Positions 22,701 through 34,034 of a DNA stretch of 64,000 bases are shown here, piece after piece. This stretch comes from Bos javanicus. Its lineage: Eukaryota; Chordata; Mammalia; Artiodactyla; Bovidae. Where the stretch lies: positions 18,431,501-18,495,500 of the forward strand of contig NC_083884.1 in assembly GCF_032452875.1 (NCBI RefSeq), read 5' to 3'. The notes under the pieces are model-generated. The model was not told the origin of the DNA and searched no databases. It worked only from the letters and a program-made list of their open reading frames with translations. Every line of letters starts with the position of its first letter. Positions within the stretch are counted from its first letter, which is position 1. The position numbers and the translations under genes were made by a program.

Positions 22701-23559
22701 GTGCCTTTCTACCTCCACCTTTCCGGAAGGATGTAAGGATAATTAATGCATTTCCTGGGGTTAAATAATACACCCATTTAAAAAAGCAACTGCCCTTACC
22801 ATTCTGCCCTGGCCCTCAGAGGCTGGATCACCACATTTGTCAAGAATATTCCTTGCCAGGTCTTTTCTTCTAGCTGCTGCTGCTAACACTGCACAGTGAA
22901 TTCTTCTGTCTGAATGATTCTTAGGTCTTGCCAGGAGATATTTGGGCATTTTCCTAAAGTGTGTCATATGATGTCCTAATGCCCCTGAGTCCTGAGGTTC
23001 TGAGGGGTGGTACCAGGATGTGTCATGGCTTTCTCTGTTTAAGCATCCTGATATCCAGTCTGCAAGTCCATTGTCAATCCGTTCAGAATTCACCAGCTGC
23101 CCTGGGGAGTGATCCCATCCCATGAACTGTATTTATTTCTGCACCTTCTTTTCCCATATGCCTAGTACACAGTCACTGAGGCAGGATCCCAGGGGTCTGG
23201 GCGCCATTTAGTGGCTTAGCATGGTTTGCACATCATTACCATTTGCATCTCAGGTCCTGGGATACTGCCAAGGACTTGCATGCACAGGAGGAGAGAGGTG
23301 TTCATGGTGGCATAAGAACTTTTACACAAGATGCCTTTTGATACCTTCCTGTTCACCTGTATCGACTCAGAGTAAGTCCTGCGCTCTGCTGGGGGACTTG
23401 GTGTTGGGTCACAAAAGCAGGGGGAGTTGACTTTGGGTGCCATGTCCACCCCCTGCCCCCAAGGGCAGCAGCCCCCACCCGCAGCTCCCCCGGCCCCTCC
23501 CCTTCCTCTCCACCGTCTCCTGTCTCTTTGCGGGTCATTTATAATCAGCAGTCATGGTG
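22701..23559. other. SINE-free unassigned block, middle part
   Basis: There is no recognised repeat. A C-rich pyrimidine stretch occurs at 23445-23520. Reverse frames at 22761-23123 and 23216-23449 show no domain. Confidence 0.4.
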
Positions 23560-23720
23560 TACAGGCCTCATTAGCGATATAGCCATTCCTTCAGTGCTTC
23601 AGAAATAATCATTTAGAAAAAAATGCACGGTTTCCTTCCCTTGAGAGGCCATGAGTGATGAATTTATTTCAGTTTGGCTGGCTTGGCTGTCTTGCTCAGC
23701 CTTATTTCCATATTTATTTC
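23560..23720. other. Candidate conserved non-coding element
   Basis: Repeat-free AT-rich sequence with densely packed motif-like words (CATTAGCGATAT, AATAATCATTTAG, GAGTGATGAATTTATTTC). The look suggests constraint, but this is inference only. Confidence 0.2.
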
Positions 23721-25402
23721 AACAAACAATGTAGGGTGGGAATGAGGAAACGCATGCTGGGTGTACACACCCACTGCATCTCTGCTCCCCAACGCTGTTC
23801 CTCTTGAGGGAGGTGTAAAAGGCATGTCAACAGAAGTACCCTCCTTTTTAAAAAAAGGATAAGAGCTGTTGGCCAGGATGGGATACCAGGTAGCAGAAGA
23901 TGAGCTAGTTCATCCTGGTTTATATTTGAAAAAATGTGGGCAATGTGTCAAAAGCAATTGATTCTTGGTTTCCATCCTAGTAAAGCCAGTGTCCCGGGAG
24001 TGCTGAAGCCCTTGACCCCTTGATTTCTGTGACAGTGGACAGCGATGAACTTTGGATGCCGACTGAGCATCAGATGCCTAGGTCCCCGGGAAGGAGTGGG
24101 GAGGGGTGTGTGTGGGGATTGCAGGTTGCTCTGATGAGGAGCGATGCCAGCAGGTTCTTCATGGCAAATGGTATCTCAAGCCAGACTTGCAGATGTGCAA
24201 GCCACCTGGCTTCCAGAAATCTTTTTTCCTGCAAACTTTTTTGCAATCTATTGAGAAAGTGGCTCAGGCTTGCACTTATCCCACCTGAATGTTTTCGGGT
24301 GAGTGTTTTCACGTGACCTCAGCCGTGGGTCAGGAACGAAGACGTCAGAAATCTGTTGAGAGCTTCGTCACTGACACTGTGCTGAGTGCCAGACAGGCCC
24401 CTGCACCATCATTAACCTCACCATTACAGCCAAGGAAGAGAAGTGCATACCATGTCTTGATTCTACAAAGATGCTTTAAAAGTGGCAGTTAGTGGATAAT
24501 AATAATAATGGGTTTTCTGTTCCAGGGTGAAAAAGCCTGGAATGTGCAAAACCTTGTCTTATCCTAAGCATAACGTAATACCATTTTCCTACAGTAAATT
24601 TCCACAATTCACCCATTTTACAAGAGAAGGAATGGAAAAAGCAAATGAGTAAAGAACCAAGAGTAAAAAATTTTGATTCAGGGACCTCAACAGCAATATT
24701 TTCAGAGCTTCCTTTTCTTAAAAATGCATTTTACTAAGCTTACAGTTCCTTTTTTTAAGAATGACATCTTGACTTCCCCAATCTAGTTCAGTGGACAAAG
24801 CAGGAGTGCTCAGGGGTGAAGAAAAAGATGAAATTAGACAATATTTAAATGATACTGTATCCTCCCCCAAATTAGACTTCAGATGATACTAGACAGGAGG
24901 AAGTATCTATAGGGTAGGTAAATATCTGTAAGGTAAGGAAATATTGCTGAAATGCAGTTGTTGTTTTTTTTTTTTTTTCAGGAATAATTCCCAAAAAGAA
25001 AGTTTAAAATCTAGTGCCTGGTTGAAAATTAATAGAAGAGTCATATACATGCTAATATTACTGTAAAGAGTAGCCTTGGAACCAAAAGAAGATATCCTTT
25101 ATTAACAGAGGGAGTTGGGTAGGATGGCATGTATAGGGCAGCCTCCATCCAACACCTTGCATGAGCCCAGTAATTACAGCCTAGGAAAATGCATTCCAAC
25201 TAGTCTCTGCTGATCCAGACATTCCCTTACTGGGAGTATAATCTAGCATGGCAGATCTCTCCACCAGCTTATCTTCCATCCTTTTCATCTCATGCACACG
25301 GTACAGCATGATTTTATTCATTCAGTCAGCATAGTTTTTACTATCCTTACAATGAAATGAAATAATTGTTGGAGTATATGTAATTAATGTAATACATATT
25401 GG
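23721..25402. other. SINE-free unassigned block, right part
   Basis: About 1.7 kb with no recognised transposon. A T-run lies at about 24964-24978 and a short (AAT)n at 24498-24509. Confidence 0.4.
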
Positions 25403-25616
25403 GGCTTCCCAAGTGGCAGTAGTGGTAAAGAACCTGCGTGCCAATGCAGGAGACGTAGAAGACAGGTTCAGTCCCTGGGTCGGGAAGATCCCCTGGAGGA
25501 GGGCATGGCAACCCGCTCCAGTATTCTTGCCTGGAGAATCCCCTGGACAGAGGAACCTGGCGGGCTATGGTACATAGGGTTGCAAAGAGTCAGACACAAC
25601 TCAAGTGACTTAGCAT
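25403..25616 (+). mobile_element. Bov-tA SINE
   Basis: The head 'GGCTTCCCAAGTGGCAGTAG', the B-box region 'CAGGTTCAGTCCCTGGGTCG', the body and the end 'GAGTCAGACACAACTCAAGT' are all present. A 9-bp insertion sits in the loop before the B-box ('GACGTAGAAGACAGG'). The target-site duplication is unclear in the AT-rich flanks. Confidence 0.92.
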
Positions 25617-26811
25617 CAGCAATAGCATAATATATGTAACTATTCTATAAAATAATTATTATTAAAAAATGGTGGGAAAAGTAGCTTCTCTTACCCTATT
25701 TGAGAGACCTGAACTGGATCTTGTGGGAAAAGAGATGGTATTGATGTTGGTATTGGGGTGGGTAACTCTAGCAAATTAAAGGTGGTCTGTAGGCATGCCA
25801 TACCTTCTTGGAAAAATAGTTGAATCATAATAAAACAGTATTGTTTTATAAGTGGGAATAATGACGTATTCAGCCAAGAATACAGTCGCCAATGTTCTTC
25901 GGCATTCCTTAGTCTTTGCAGCTGAGAAGGGCCTTTTGCCATGCTATCAAAGGAGTGCTCCGTCACTTTGCTAACCCCCTGAGGAACTGTGGTATTCCAT
26001 TTCTAATTTATAATCTGACCACCTCTAAACCTGGCAGTAAGACAGCAGAAGCTGATAACTGAATGAACTTGATCATCCTTGTTGTTTTGCATTGGAAGTA
26101 GTTCTCATAACAGCCCTCCGAGGGTACTTCCTATCACCAACCGAACTCCTGCTCATGGAATCTTCTCCTGTAGAGGTCTGTGATTTTTATTGTATTGCTT
26201 GATTTTTCTCAACTGCCCTTTCTAGATTCTTCTCTTGTACTGATGAGTTGGCAGACGGTAGGTATGTAAAGCAGACAGGTTGATTGAGTGGCTAAAATGT
26301 AGATGTTTGGTCTCTGTAACACTTTCCTCCTCCTATTTGTATGTATCTGTTTATATGTGTACTATTTTGGTGCATTTTATAACGCAATCTCTGTGTAGAA
26401 ATGACTATGGAAGTACAGAGCCAGAAGGATGAGTCTTACACCTTCTTACACATTTCGGGCCTAGGGAGCGCAGGGTCGCATGGGTCAGCACCTTCACGGT
26501 CTTCCCTGATAAGGTTCATCTGCTCCCTCTGGTGCAGCCCCAGACACCCTTACCTGTGGCTCCCTTACCGTTAAGGATGAGCATAAAAACATACTCCTGA
26601 ATATCAGTTCCCTGAATTACAAAGTTATTCTCTTCTATTACGTAAGTGGAATTTCACTTCTGACTTTGCATCTAGATTTGCTTCTTTTGAATCACAATAA
26701 GTTCCATCCCTCTTCGTGGAAATAATATTGGACTCTTCTGTTATTGTATAAAGGGAATGAAGGACTTCTTTGGAAAAGATATCTTAAAATTTGGGTGAAA
26801 GGCATCAAGAT
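25617..26811. other. Unassigned sequence
   Basis: About 1.2 kb without a recognised repeat. A 91-codon reverse frame at 25691-25966 shows no domain. Confidence 0.4.
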
Positions 26812-27005
26812 GTGATAGACAAAGCTTCCACTGAGAATTAAGAGGGTTGGATTCAAGTCCAGGAGCTGACATGACTCAGTCACTCATTTTCCCTTAGCGA
26901 CTGCAGGTCATTGAGTGAAAATGGGGAGAGTTCCCACTGCTAAAATGGGGAGGTCGAATTAGATCACTTCTAGCCTCAGTTCAGCCTTTAAATTATTTTC
27001 CAGTC
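26812..27005 (+). mobile_element. MIR-type SINE (MIR3-like)
   Basis: 'GTTGGATTCAAGTCCAGGAG', 'ACTCAGTCACTCATTTTCCC', 'AAAATGGGGAGGTCGAATTA' and 'GATCACTTCTAGCCTC' follow the MIR3 order, in which the core is followed by an 'AGATGACCTCTAAGG' type tail. Confidence 0.6.
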
Positions 27006-27897
27006 TGAACATTTATTAAATAATATTATTCTGGGTATCTATATGTTAATAGCCAGTGCTGGATGGACTTATAAACCCAACCACGGGGTTTCTGGTTCAT
27101 GAAAACCTATGGGCTCAGAGCCTGCAAAGAATATGGCAAGAACTAAAATGAAGTCAGTGTTAGGACACCTCAAATGATAAATGAAAGTTCAACTCACACA
27201 TCTTAAGTGGTCAGCAATGTTTACCAAACACTTTGAATTTGCAGCGTAGTATCAGGTGTCCTGGGGCACGAGCCAAAACTCATTCACTGTCAGCACAGGA
27301 CAGAGCTATGCCCGTGGCCACAGCCAAGGGTGCTGTGCACACTGGACACACAGGCCATCTGTCATCTGGGACAAAGGGGTGACCCCTCTCCCTTAGCGTC
27401 CGCTCATTATGAAAACATTTACTTTAGTTTAACTTGGGTAAATCCAAATCACTATGTGAGAACACGTAGCAGAAGGGAGATACCCTTGTCTTATCCCCGG
27501 TCCCTATAACTGGGATTTTTGCTAGAGCTGATTGCTTCTTCATCTTCTTCACTGCTTCTTCTTCTTCATTGCTTCTTCATTGCTTCTTCATATGGAAACA
27601 TATTGGTGGAAAGTGAGTAAGAGGCCAGGACTCCTTTAAGATGACTTTTCCCTTGAGAACTGAACATTATTCACTTCTTGGGGTTCGCATAAAATCAGGG
27701 CGTGTTTCATGTTTTGCACCCACTCTCTACCTAGTCTTAACTCCCCTCCCCTTAGCCCCAGGAAGGGGTGGTCACCCTTTCACGATCTCTGTAGTCAATC
27801 AGAGTTGAGATTACTTTGACTCAAAATTAGTAAAATTCCCAGAGCAGTTCTATGCAGTGCTTCATGTTCAAGAAATTCTCCTTTATTCTACCTTTCC
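27006..27897. other. Unassigned sequence
   Basis: No transposon recognised. It contains the CTTCTTCAT low-complexity run listed separately. Confidence 0.4.
27533..27590. repeat. (CTTCTTCAT)-like low-complexity repeat
   Basis: Units such as TTGCTTCTTCAT repeat imperfectly about five times, giving a strong pyrimidine bias over roughly 58 bases. Confidence 0.85.
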
Positions 27898-27905
27898 CTG
27901 ACACT

Positions 27906-28180
27906 GCTGCTGCTGCTGCTAAGTCACTTCAGTCGTGTCCGACTCTGTGCGACCCCAGAGACAGCAGCCCACCAGGCTTCCCTGTCCCTGGGATTCTCCA
28001 GGCAAGAACACTGGAGTGGGTTGCCACTTCCTTCTCCAATGCATGAAAGTGAAAAGTGAAAGTGAAGTTGCTCAGTCATGTCCAATTCCTAGCAACCCCA
28101 TGGACTGCAGCCCACCAGGCTCCTCCGTCCATGGGATTTTCCAGGCAAGAGTACTGGAGTGGGGTGCCATTGCCTTCTCC
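27906..28180 (-). mobile_element. Bov-A2 SINE, reverse
   Basis: A CTG-repeat start, two reversed BovA monomers joined by 'GAAAGTGAAAAGTGAAAGTG', and 'GCCATTGCCTTCTCC' at the right. CTGACACT at 27898-27905 and 28181-28188 is the target-site duplication (8 bp, or 10 bp if the ambiguous CC is included). Confidence 0.94.
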
Positions 28181-28188
28181 CTGACACT

Positions 28189-29409
28189 AGCCCAACTATT
28201 ACTGCACAGACGTAGGGGTGGGGGGTGTGGTGTGGGGGGGTCGGTAATTTTAGAGCTCTGCTGCTCTCCAGAAAGCTAGCAACATCCACTTCACTTTGGA
28301 CCGTGTTAGAAATGCAGGAGTTCAGGACCTACTGAATGAACTGCAGTTTACGACAGTTTCAGTGACTGCTGTGCACGTCCAAGCTTGAAAAGCACTGTTT
28401 TAATTACAGATGGCACGCAGGAAACCCCAGGCCTTGTAGAGGGGTTGCAGTTAGGATTTTCAAGGCTGCTACTTCTAGTGGTAGCGGCAAGCAGAGGCTA
28501 TGGGGTAACCCTCCCTGCAGAGAACTACCAGCTCTTTCAAGCTGGTGATCTTTCTTCCAAAGGGAAGAAAGATCAATGTTTAACCACACTAGATAGCCCT
28601 AAATATAGATTCCCCCAGAAGTGTGTAAATCCTCTACAGAAAACTTCTGTGTGGGAATGAAGGTAAGTTTCCCATGAAAACCCACAGTGGGTTGAAGTCT
28701 AATTCCAAAATGGTAGTGTGCTATATTTTCCATTTCTGTTTCCCTGTGCCTGTCACCAAGTTACCCAAGTGATTTTGGATCTTTGCTAGGATAGTTTTTA
28801 TGTCAACCGAAAGCATGAGGGACCATCTTTTATTTTTTTCCCCCCAGCTTCTTAAACTGATTTTTTTCCTCTTAAAAATCCTTGCTGTAGCTTTCTTCCC
28901 ACTCTTCAGGAAACCCGCCCCACACTCAGTCTGTCAAAGAGGCTGCACTCTCAGGCGGCGTCCCTGAGTGAGCAAGGATACAGCTATTCACTTTTCTAAA
29001 AAGCTTCCAGGAGAACTCCCAGCCCCCACTCCATCAACAGCTTTACCCTGCTTCCAACCAGCTGCGCCTCTTTACAAGCCCCTGGGGACTCAAGCAAATG
29101 GGCAAGTCGGTTTGTCCCCATGCCGAATCCCAAGGTGATGGTGACAGAGGACCGTCCCCACCAGCCCCGGGCACTGTGGTTCTTGAACAGGAAGGAATAG
29201 CAACAGCTGCATAAACAGATTCTTCCCTCAAACTTGTGGCATCAGAACACTCTATTTCTCCTCGTCGTCTTTCCACCATGATCGTCTTGCCAGAAAACCT
29301 TATTTCTTGGGCTTTCTCCCATCTTTTCTCTTTCCCCTTGCCTGCTCCCCTTGCCTCCCACTCCAGCCTCCACGCCCTGCTCTCCATTCCCCAAATCGAA
29401 CATGTACAG
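28189..29409. other. SINE-free unassigned sequence
   Basis: A G-rich stretch lies at 28213-28240. Frames at 28385-28660 and 29043-29477 (144 codons, reverse) lack any recognisable domain. Confidence 0.4.
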
Positions 29410-29930
29410 ATTTTACGGTTCACTGGAGAATAAGTGGCTGTCATTTCACAGACGGGCCAGGATGTAATTAGCCACAATGCATTGGAGTAATGGAACAGAT
29501 GTCTCTTTGTAAACTGAGTTTGCTGCCGAGCGCCGCGTGTGTGTGTGTGTGTGACCTACCGACTGCTCCAGGCGATTCCTCGCGGCTCCCCTCCCCCTGG
29601 CCTTCTCTGCCTTCCTCCAGCCCCTCTGTGGCTTCCTGAGCCAGAGGCTGGGCAGACTTGACTGTTTGTGTCTTAACTGTTGTTGTTGTTGTTGGTTTTC
29701 CCCTCTGTGCGGTCCTGGCGTATTTCTGTGGCTGAAAAGCTGCTGGTGACATGAAGAAGAGTGAGTACGCTGAACCTACATTTATTGATGGAGTCATTGA
29801 GAAGGGAAAAGGTGATACCCCTCTTATGAGATAATTGGCAGTTTCAAGTTGCACTTATTACTGGATGATAATACACCAGCAAAATCATAAATGACTGTTA
29901 CACTCTCTGGCCTGTTGTTTTTTCTTAACT
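29410..29930. other. Candidate conserved non-coding cluster
   Basis: Two motif-dense AT-rich stretches, 29430-29520 (with GTAATTAGCC, GGAGTAATGG and E-box CAGATG) and 29740-29930 (with 'GCACTTATTACTGGATGATA'), flank a GC-rich part with a short (TG)n at 29538-29553 and a (GTT)n at 29679-29693. Possible enhancer by appearance only. A 128-codon reverse frame at 29468-29854 reads through the simple repeats. Confidence 0.25.
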
Positions 29931-30641
29931 AAAAATAAAGGAGATGCGTCTCCTCTCTTCTGAGGTTATTATTTAAAATTTAAGAGGAAGAACCCATGCT
30001 GGTCACACAAGGATGATACATCCAAATATCAGACACTTAAGCTTACTGCCTCGTAACCTCGAAGACCATTTATTTACACAGACTTTGATCACATGGGCCT
30101 CTGCTTTTCTATGGGTTTCACTTTAATCTGAAGGTCTTCTCCTTTAAAAAAAATACATATTTTTTAGTAATAACTTTTGCACATCCTTCCTTTTGAGGCT
30201 GTAAGTTTCATAAAAATGTGCCAGGCAAAATTCCTGCTGTATTTACTGTCTCTTCTCTTTCCATGGGGAGGTTAAAGGTACAGAGAGTAACTACACCAAC
30301 TCCTCCCTCAAACCTCCTGCACATTTGGAGAAAAACAATTCTGATTAAAATATGTGGGGACATCAACTCCCTGGGATGGTGCTGGCCTTTGTTCCTCAGA
30401 ATATCGTATTCGGTTTGATTGATTTTTTTTGTCTCCTGGCCACACACATGCTCAGAATCTTGGCTTTGGCCATCCTCAGGAAAAGGTGATCCTGGACTTG
30501 AGTCTGAGGCTATTTTCCAGTGTGTACATGTATTTGGTACCTTTGTCGGGTGAGAAATGCTCTTCTGACTGTCACCTTGGTCCCTGGGATCAGAAAGGCC
30601 ACAGCCTCTTGGTCGGTGATAGAAGTTACTATATAACATAC
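29931..30641. other. Unassigned sequence
   Basis: No repeat recognised. A reverse frame of 143 codons at 30208-30639 overlaps two forward frames and has no domain. Confidence 0.4.
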
Positions 30642-30651
30642 CTGTAGCATG

Positions 30652-30859
30652 TGCTTAGTCACTCAGTCGTGTCCAGCTCTTTGCAACCCATGGACTGTAG
30701 CCTGCCAGGCTCCTCTGGACATGGGATTCTCCAGGCAAGAATCCTGGAGTGGGTTGCCATTCCCTTCTCCAGGGGATCGTCCCAACCCAGGGATCGAACC
30801 CAGGTCTCCCGCATTGCAGGCATCCATTCTTTACCACCTGAGCCACTGGGGAAGCCCAT
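30652..30859 (-). mobile_element. Bov-tA SINE, reverse, with target-site duplication
   Basis: Full reversed unit: the BovA end at left ('CTTAGTCACTCAGTCGTGTC'), then the tRNA-like part ('GGGATCGAACCCAGGTCTCC') and 'GAGCCACTGGGGAAGCCC'. CTGTAGCATG (30642-30651) and CTGTAACATG (30860-30869) flank it with one mismatch. Confidence 0.93.
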
Positions 30860-30869
30860 CTGTAACATG

Positions 30870-31448
30870 CTATGTAATTAATAAGCAGGGAATGGTGTAT
30901 TTATCATATGGGAAAATTGACCACAGTGAAATGGGAGTGAATAATTCTAAAGGCTCTAGTCAGGACCTTAGGTTTAGGTTTGGAACTTGGTGTCATTAAT
31001 CTTAAAATGTTTGGCAAACTCAGATTTTTCATTTTAAGATTTTAAATGTTGATTATTTTTCCCCCAGCAGAATCAAAGACCTTCATTTGGGCTTTTAAAA
31101 AAAATCATTAAAAAATTGAAAACAAGAATCTAAAGTTAATTTTTACCCTGAGGAGTTTATAATAAATAATAGGTGGAAATGGATCTCTGGTGTATGAAAT
31201 TGATACTTCTACTGGTTTAGCAACAAGTAATTGGAAACCTCCTCACCATGACCTCACTGATGGTCCCTTGCTTATGGAAGTTGAAACCTTCCCATTCTCT
31301 GAGGGATTTTGATGATCACGATTGTGTCATTGCTACAAATTTGGAAAAGAAAGCTTCTCAACTGTTTGATCATCTCCTTATATTAATAGCATAGCAGCCA
31401 GAATGTGGAGTCCTGATCCACTCTTTCAATATCACTTTTATTGTTCCA
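30870..31448. other. Unassigned AT-rich sequence
   Basis: About 580 bases with several A and T runs and no recognised element. Confidence 0.4.
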
Positions 31449-31652
31449 GTTTTGTAACTCAGTGGTAAAAATCTGCCTGCAATGCAGGAGATCCGAGTTC
31501 AGTCCCTGGGTGGGCAAGATCCCCCGGAGAAGGAAATGGCTACGCACTCCAATATTCTTGGCTGGGAAATCCCATGGACAGAGGAGCCTGATGGGCTTTA
31601 GTGCATGGGCCCACAGAGAGTCAGACATGACTAAACAACTAACTTTCACTTT
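31449..31652 (+). mobile_element. Bov-tA SINE
   Basis: The head is slightly truncated ('TTTTGTAACTCAGTGGTAAAA'), then 'GAGTTCAGTCCCTGGGTGGG', the BovA body and an end with 'AACTAACTTTCACTTT'. The flank ATCACTTTTA at the left resembles the SINE end, so the target-site duplication is uncertain. Confidence 0.9.
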
Positions 31653-32104
31653 ATGACTCAAAGGAACCCTTCATATCCTCACAGTGCATTAAGCGCCATT
31701 GTTAATAAGACTATTTCTAAATGATTTCTACTTCCAGACTAATGGTAAGAAGGGATCAGTTTCATAAAAGGTCATTGTTTGTACATAGAATCATGCTCTG
31801 TGCCCCGAGGACAGGAGAGGTGATAGGATCATGCCTTATTGTTTTATTCTCCTGGTACAGAAACAGTTGGTAATTATTTTAACACGAACTTAATTTTCAG
31901 AGATGTAAACTGTGTGGGATCTTTGGTTATTTTGAAATTACAGATATCATAGAGCCAGGATATATTGCCAAGTTTTATAGAATCTGTGGAGAGAAAGGAC
32001 TGTCAAATTGATCCAGCTCAGACTCTGGCCAAGAGCAGGAATCTCCTCTGAAACCCTTCTTTGTCAGGATAACCGTCGAGTCCCAGCTTGTCATCATTTT
32101 CATT
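31653..32104. other. Unassigned sequence
   Basis: No recognised repeat in about 450 bases. Confidence 0.35.
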
Positions 32105-32470
32105 TTTTGGATATGGAATGATTTGGAAGTCCTTCCTTGCATTCAGCTGAAATCTGTCTCCATAAAACTGCCATTAAACCTACGCTTCTTTTCATATACA
32201 ACTAACTTTAAAAAACTAACAAAAAGTTTTCATATTTTTCTATATTCTCTTTCCCAACTTGGATATTCCCAGTCCCTTTCACTCTTCCTTATATAGCATG
32301 ATGATCTGACCCTTTGTCGCCAAGACTGTCCTCTTTCTGACATGCTTTCTTTTTAAAAATGAAATTCCCAGATCTGTGCACAAAACCCAGATGTCATTTG
32401 ACCAACACAGGGATCAATAAAAATCATCACATCTTGTTTGCAGCCTAAAGGTGCTTGCATCAATTCTAAC
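32105..32470 (-). mobile_element. CR1/L3-type LINE fossil, reverse
   Basis: In reverse it keeps the CR1/L3 terminal order: 'GGAAGTCCTTCCTTGCATTC', 'AGCTGAAATCTGTCTCC', 'CCCAGTCCCTTTCACTCTTC', 'CTTATATAGCATGATGATCT', 'CTGTGCACAAAACCCAGATG' and 'GTCATTTGACCAACACAG'. Divergence is high. It is the second such fossil in the window, with the opposite orientation to the one near 2.7 kb. Confidence 0.62.
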
Positions 32471-32689
32471 TTTTAAATCTTGTCACTTAAACCACATTTA
32501 GACAAGATTATCCTAGTGCAGGACAAGAGAAATTAGTGTTTGTGAATCTGTATTTTCAAGTATTAATACCTAACCTTTTGTGGTCCGGTAAGATGTATTC
32601 TTTTTTCCTTGTCGTTATCATTCTTCCTGCTTACTACTAGGCCAGTATACAAATCACTAATGTAAACAGAGAGTAAAATTCCTTCAGGG

Positions 32690-32953
32690 GTTGTCCATCA
32701 CCACACAGAAGAATCCAGACCCCTCACATCATCCAACTCCATCACCTGCCCTCTGTCAACCTTGGCAGCCTCATCGCCTCCCCACTCCATCATCATACAT
32801 TCCCTGGGACCCACTGCCGCAGTTTCTCAAACACACTTGTCCTTCCTGTCTTCACACAGGCTATTTCTCTGCCTAGAAGGCTTTGGCCGCATTTTCCCTG
32901 ACTCACAAAATTCTACTCATCCTTTTGAAACTTAACTCAAGAATCACCTCTTA
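32690..32953 (+). mobile_element. L2 LINE 3' region, first part
   Basis: 'TATTTCTCTGCCTAGAAGGC', 'TCTACTCATCCTTTTGAAAC' and 'TTAACTCAAGAATCACCTCT' follow the L2 3' region. The L2 breaks at the target-site copy 32939-32953 and resumes beyond the inserted L1M at about 34035. Confidence 0.58.
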
Positions 32954-33112
32954 GACCAGACTTGTGGTTACCAGAGGTGGATATGAGATCTCAGGGGTGG
33001 GCTGGGGATTGCACGAAGGTGGTCAAAGGTACAAACTTCCAATTATAGATATGTAAGTACTAGGAATGTGATTGAGAACATGATGGCTATGCTTCTTATT
33101 TAAGAAGGACTT
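32954..33112 (+). mobile_element. L1M-type LINE 3' UTR, first part
   Basis: 'GACTTGTGGTTACCAGAGGT', 'GGTGGTCAAAGGTACAAACT' and 'TAAGTACTAGGAATGTGATT' are the older mammalian L1 (L1MA-like) UTR. The element as a whole is flanked by a perfect 15-bp AAGAATCACCTCTTA (32939-32953 and 33873-33887). Confidence 0.8.
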
Positions 33113-33557
33113 TTTAATTTACTTTGCATTTCTTAAATTGATTTTATTAGAGTTGATTTATAATGTTGCGTTAATTTCTTCTGTACAGCAAAGTGAATCA
33201 GTTATACACATACCTACTCTCTTTTGGATTCTATTCCCATATAGATCATTAAAGACTGTTGAATAGCACTTCCTGTGCTATACGGTTGGTTCTTATTAGT
33301 TATCTATTTTATATACATAGCAGTGTGTATATGTCAATCCCAGTCTCTCAATTTATCCCTCCTCCTTCCTTTCCCCCTCGGTAACCATGTTTCTTTTCTA
33401 CATCTGCGACTCTATTTCTGTTTTGTAAATAGATTGATTTGTACAGTTTTTTTAAGTTCTACCTCTAAGCGATATCATGTGATAGCTGTCTTTCTTGGTC
33501 TGACTGACTTCACTTGGTATCACAAGCTTTAGGTCCATCCATGTGGCATTATTATGA
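33113..33557 (-). mobile_element. Artiodactyl L1 3' end inserted in L1M, reverse
   Basis: 'GAGTTGATTTATAATGTTGC', 'TGTACAGCAAAGTGAATCAG', 'GGTAACCATGTTTCTTTTCT' and 'GGTCTGACTGACTTCACTTG' are the complement of the younger L1 terminal region. It interrupts the forward L1M, whose sequence resumes after it. Target-site copies are blurred near GATGGCTAT and GAAGACTAT. Confidence 0.85.
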
Positions 33558-33872
33558 AGACTATAATCAACATAGCTGTATGATAATGTGAAAGGTAAGA
33601 GCATAGATCCCAAGAGTTCTCATTACAAGGAAAAAAACTGTTTTCTTTTTTGTGTCCATATGAGATGACAGATATTAACTAAATTTTTTATAATAGTAGT
33701 TTCCACAATATATGAAAGTTAAATCATTATGCTATATATTGTAATAATCCCATACAGTGGGTACACAAGTTATATCTCAATGAAACTGGAGGAAAAAAGA
33801 AAAGAAAAAATGTGTGCACAAATAAACAGACTTAAGAATAAAAACAAAAATAAAAGTATTTCTGGTGGAAAG
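33558..33872 (+). mobile_element. L1M-type LINE 3' UTR, second part
   Basis: 'CAAGAGTTCTCATTACAAGG', 'ATATGAGATGACAGATATTA', 'AATCATTATGCTATATATTG' and 'TATATCTCAATGAAACTGGA' carry on the L1M to its A-rich end. About 70 bp of A-rich sequence follow before the right target-site copy. Confidence 0.8.
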
Positions 33873-33887
33873 AAGAATCACCTCTTA

Positions 33888-34034
33888 AGCTCAGTCAGAA
33901 TCCTGAAGGGGAGACACACCAAAGCTAACCTTGAAGCCAGCATCCCGTGTCTATTTCTGTTTTGTTTTACTTCAACATTATAAATAAAGACCACAATTTA
34001 TCGGCAATTAAAATAAACTTTAAAAAAAAGAGAA
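33888..34034. other. Unassigned insert inside the L2, possibly a retrocopy
   Basis: This piece ends in a tail-like 'AAATAAACTTTAAAAAAAA' and is followed by AGAATTGCCTTT, which resembles the target word AGAATCACCTCT seen at the L1M edges. It could be a second retro-insertion at the same site, or part of the L1M transcript. I cannot name its source. Confidence 0.3.

Noticed and set aside
29043..29854. Two adjacent reverse frames of 144 and 128 codons
   Set aside because: They read through TG and GTT repeats, have no recognisable domain and no visible splice or promoter structure. Sequence alone does not support an exon.
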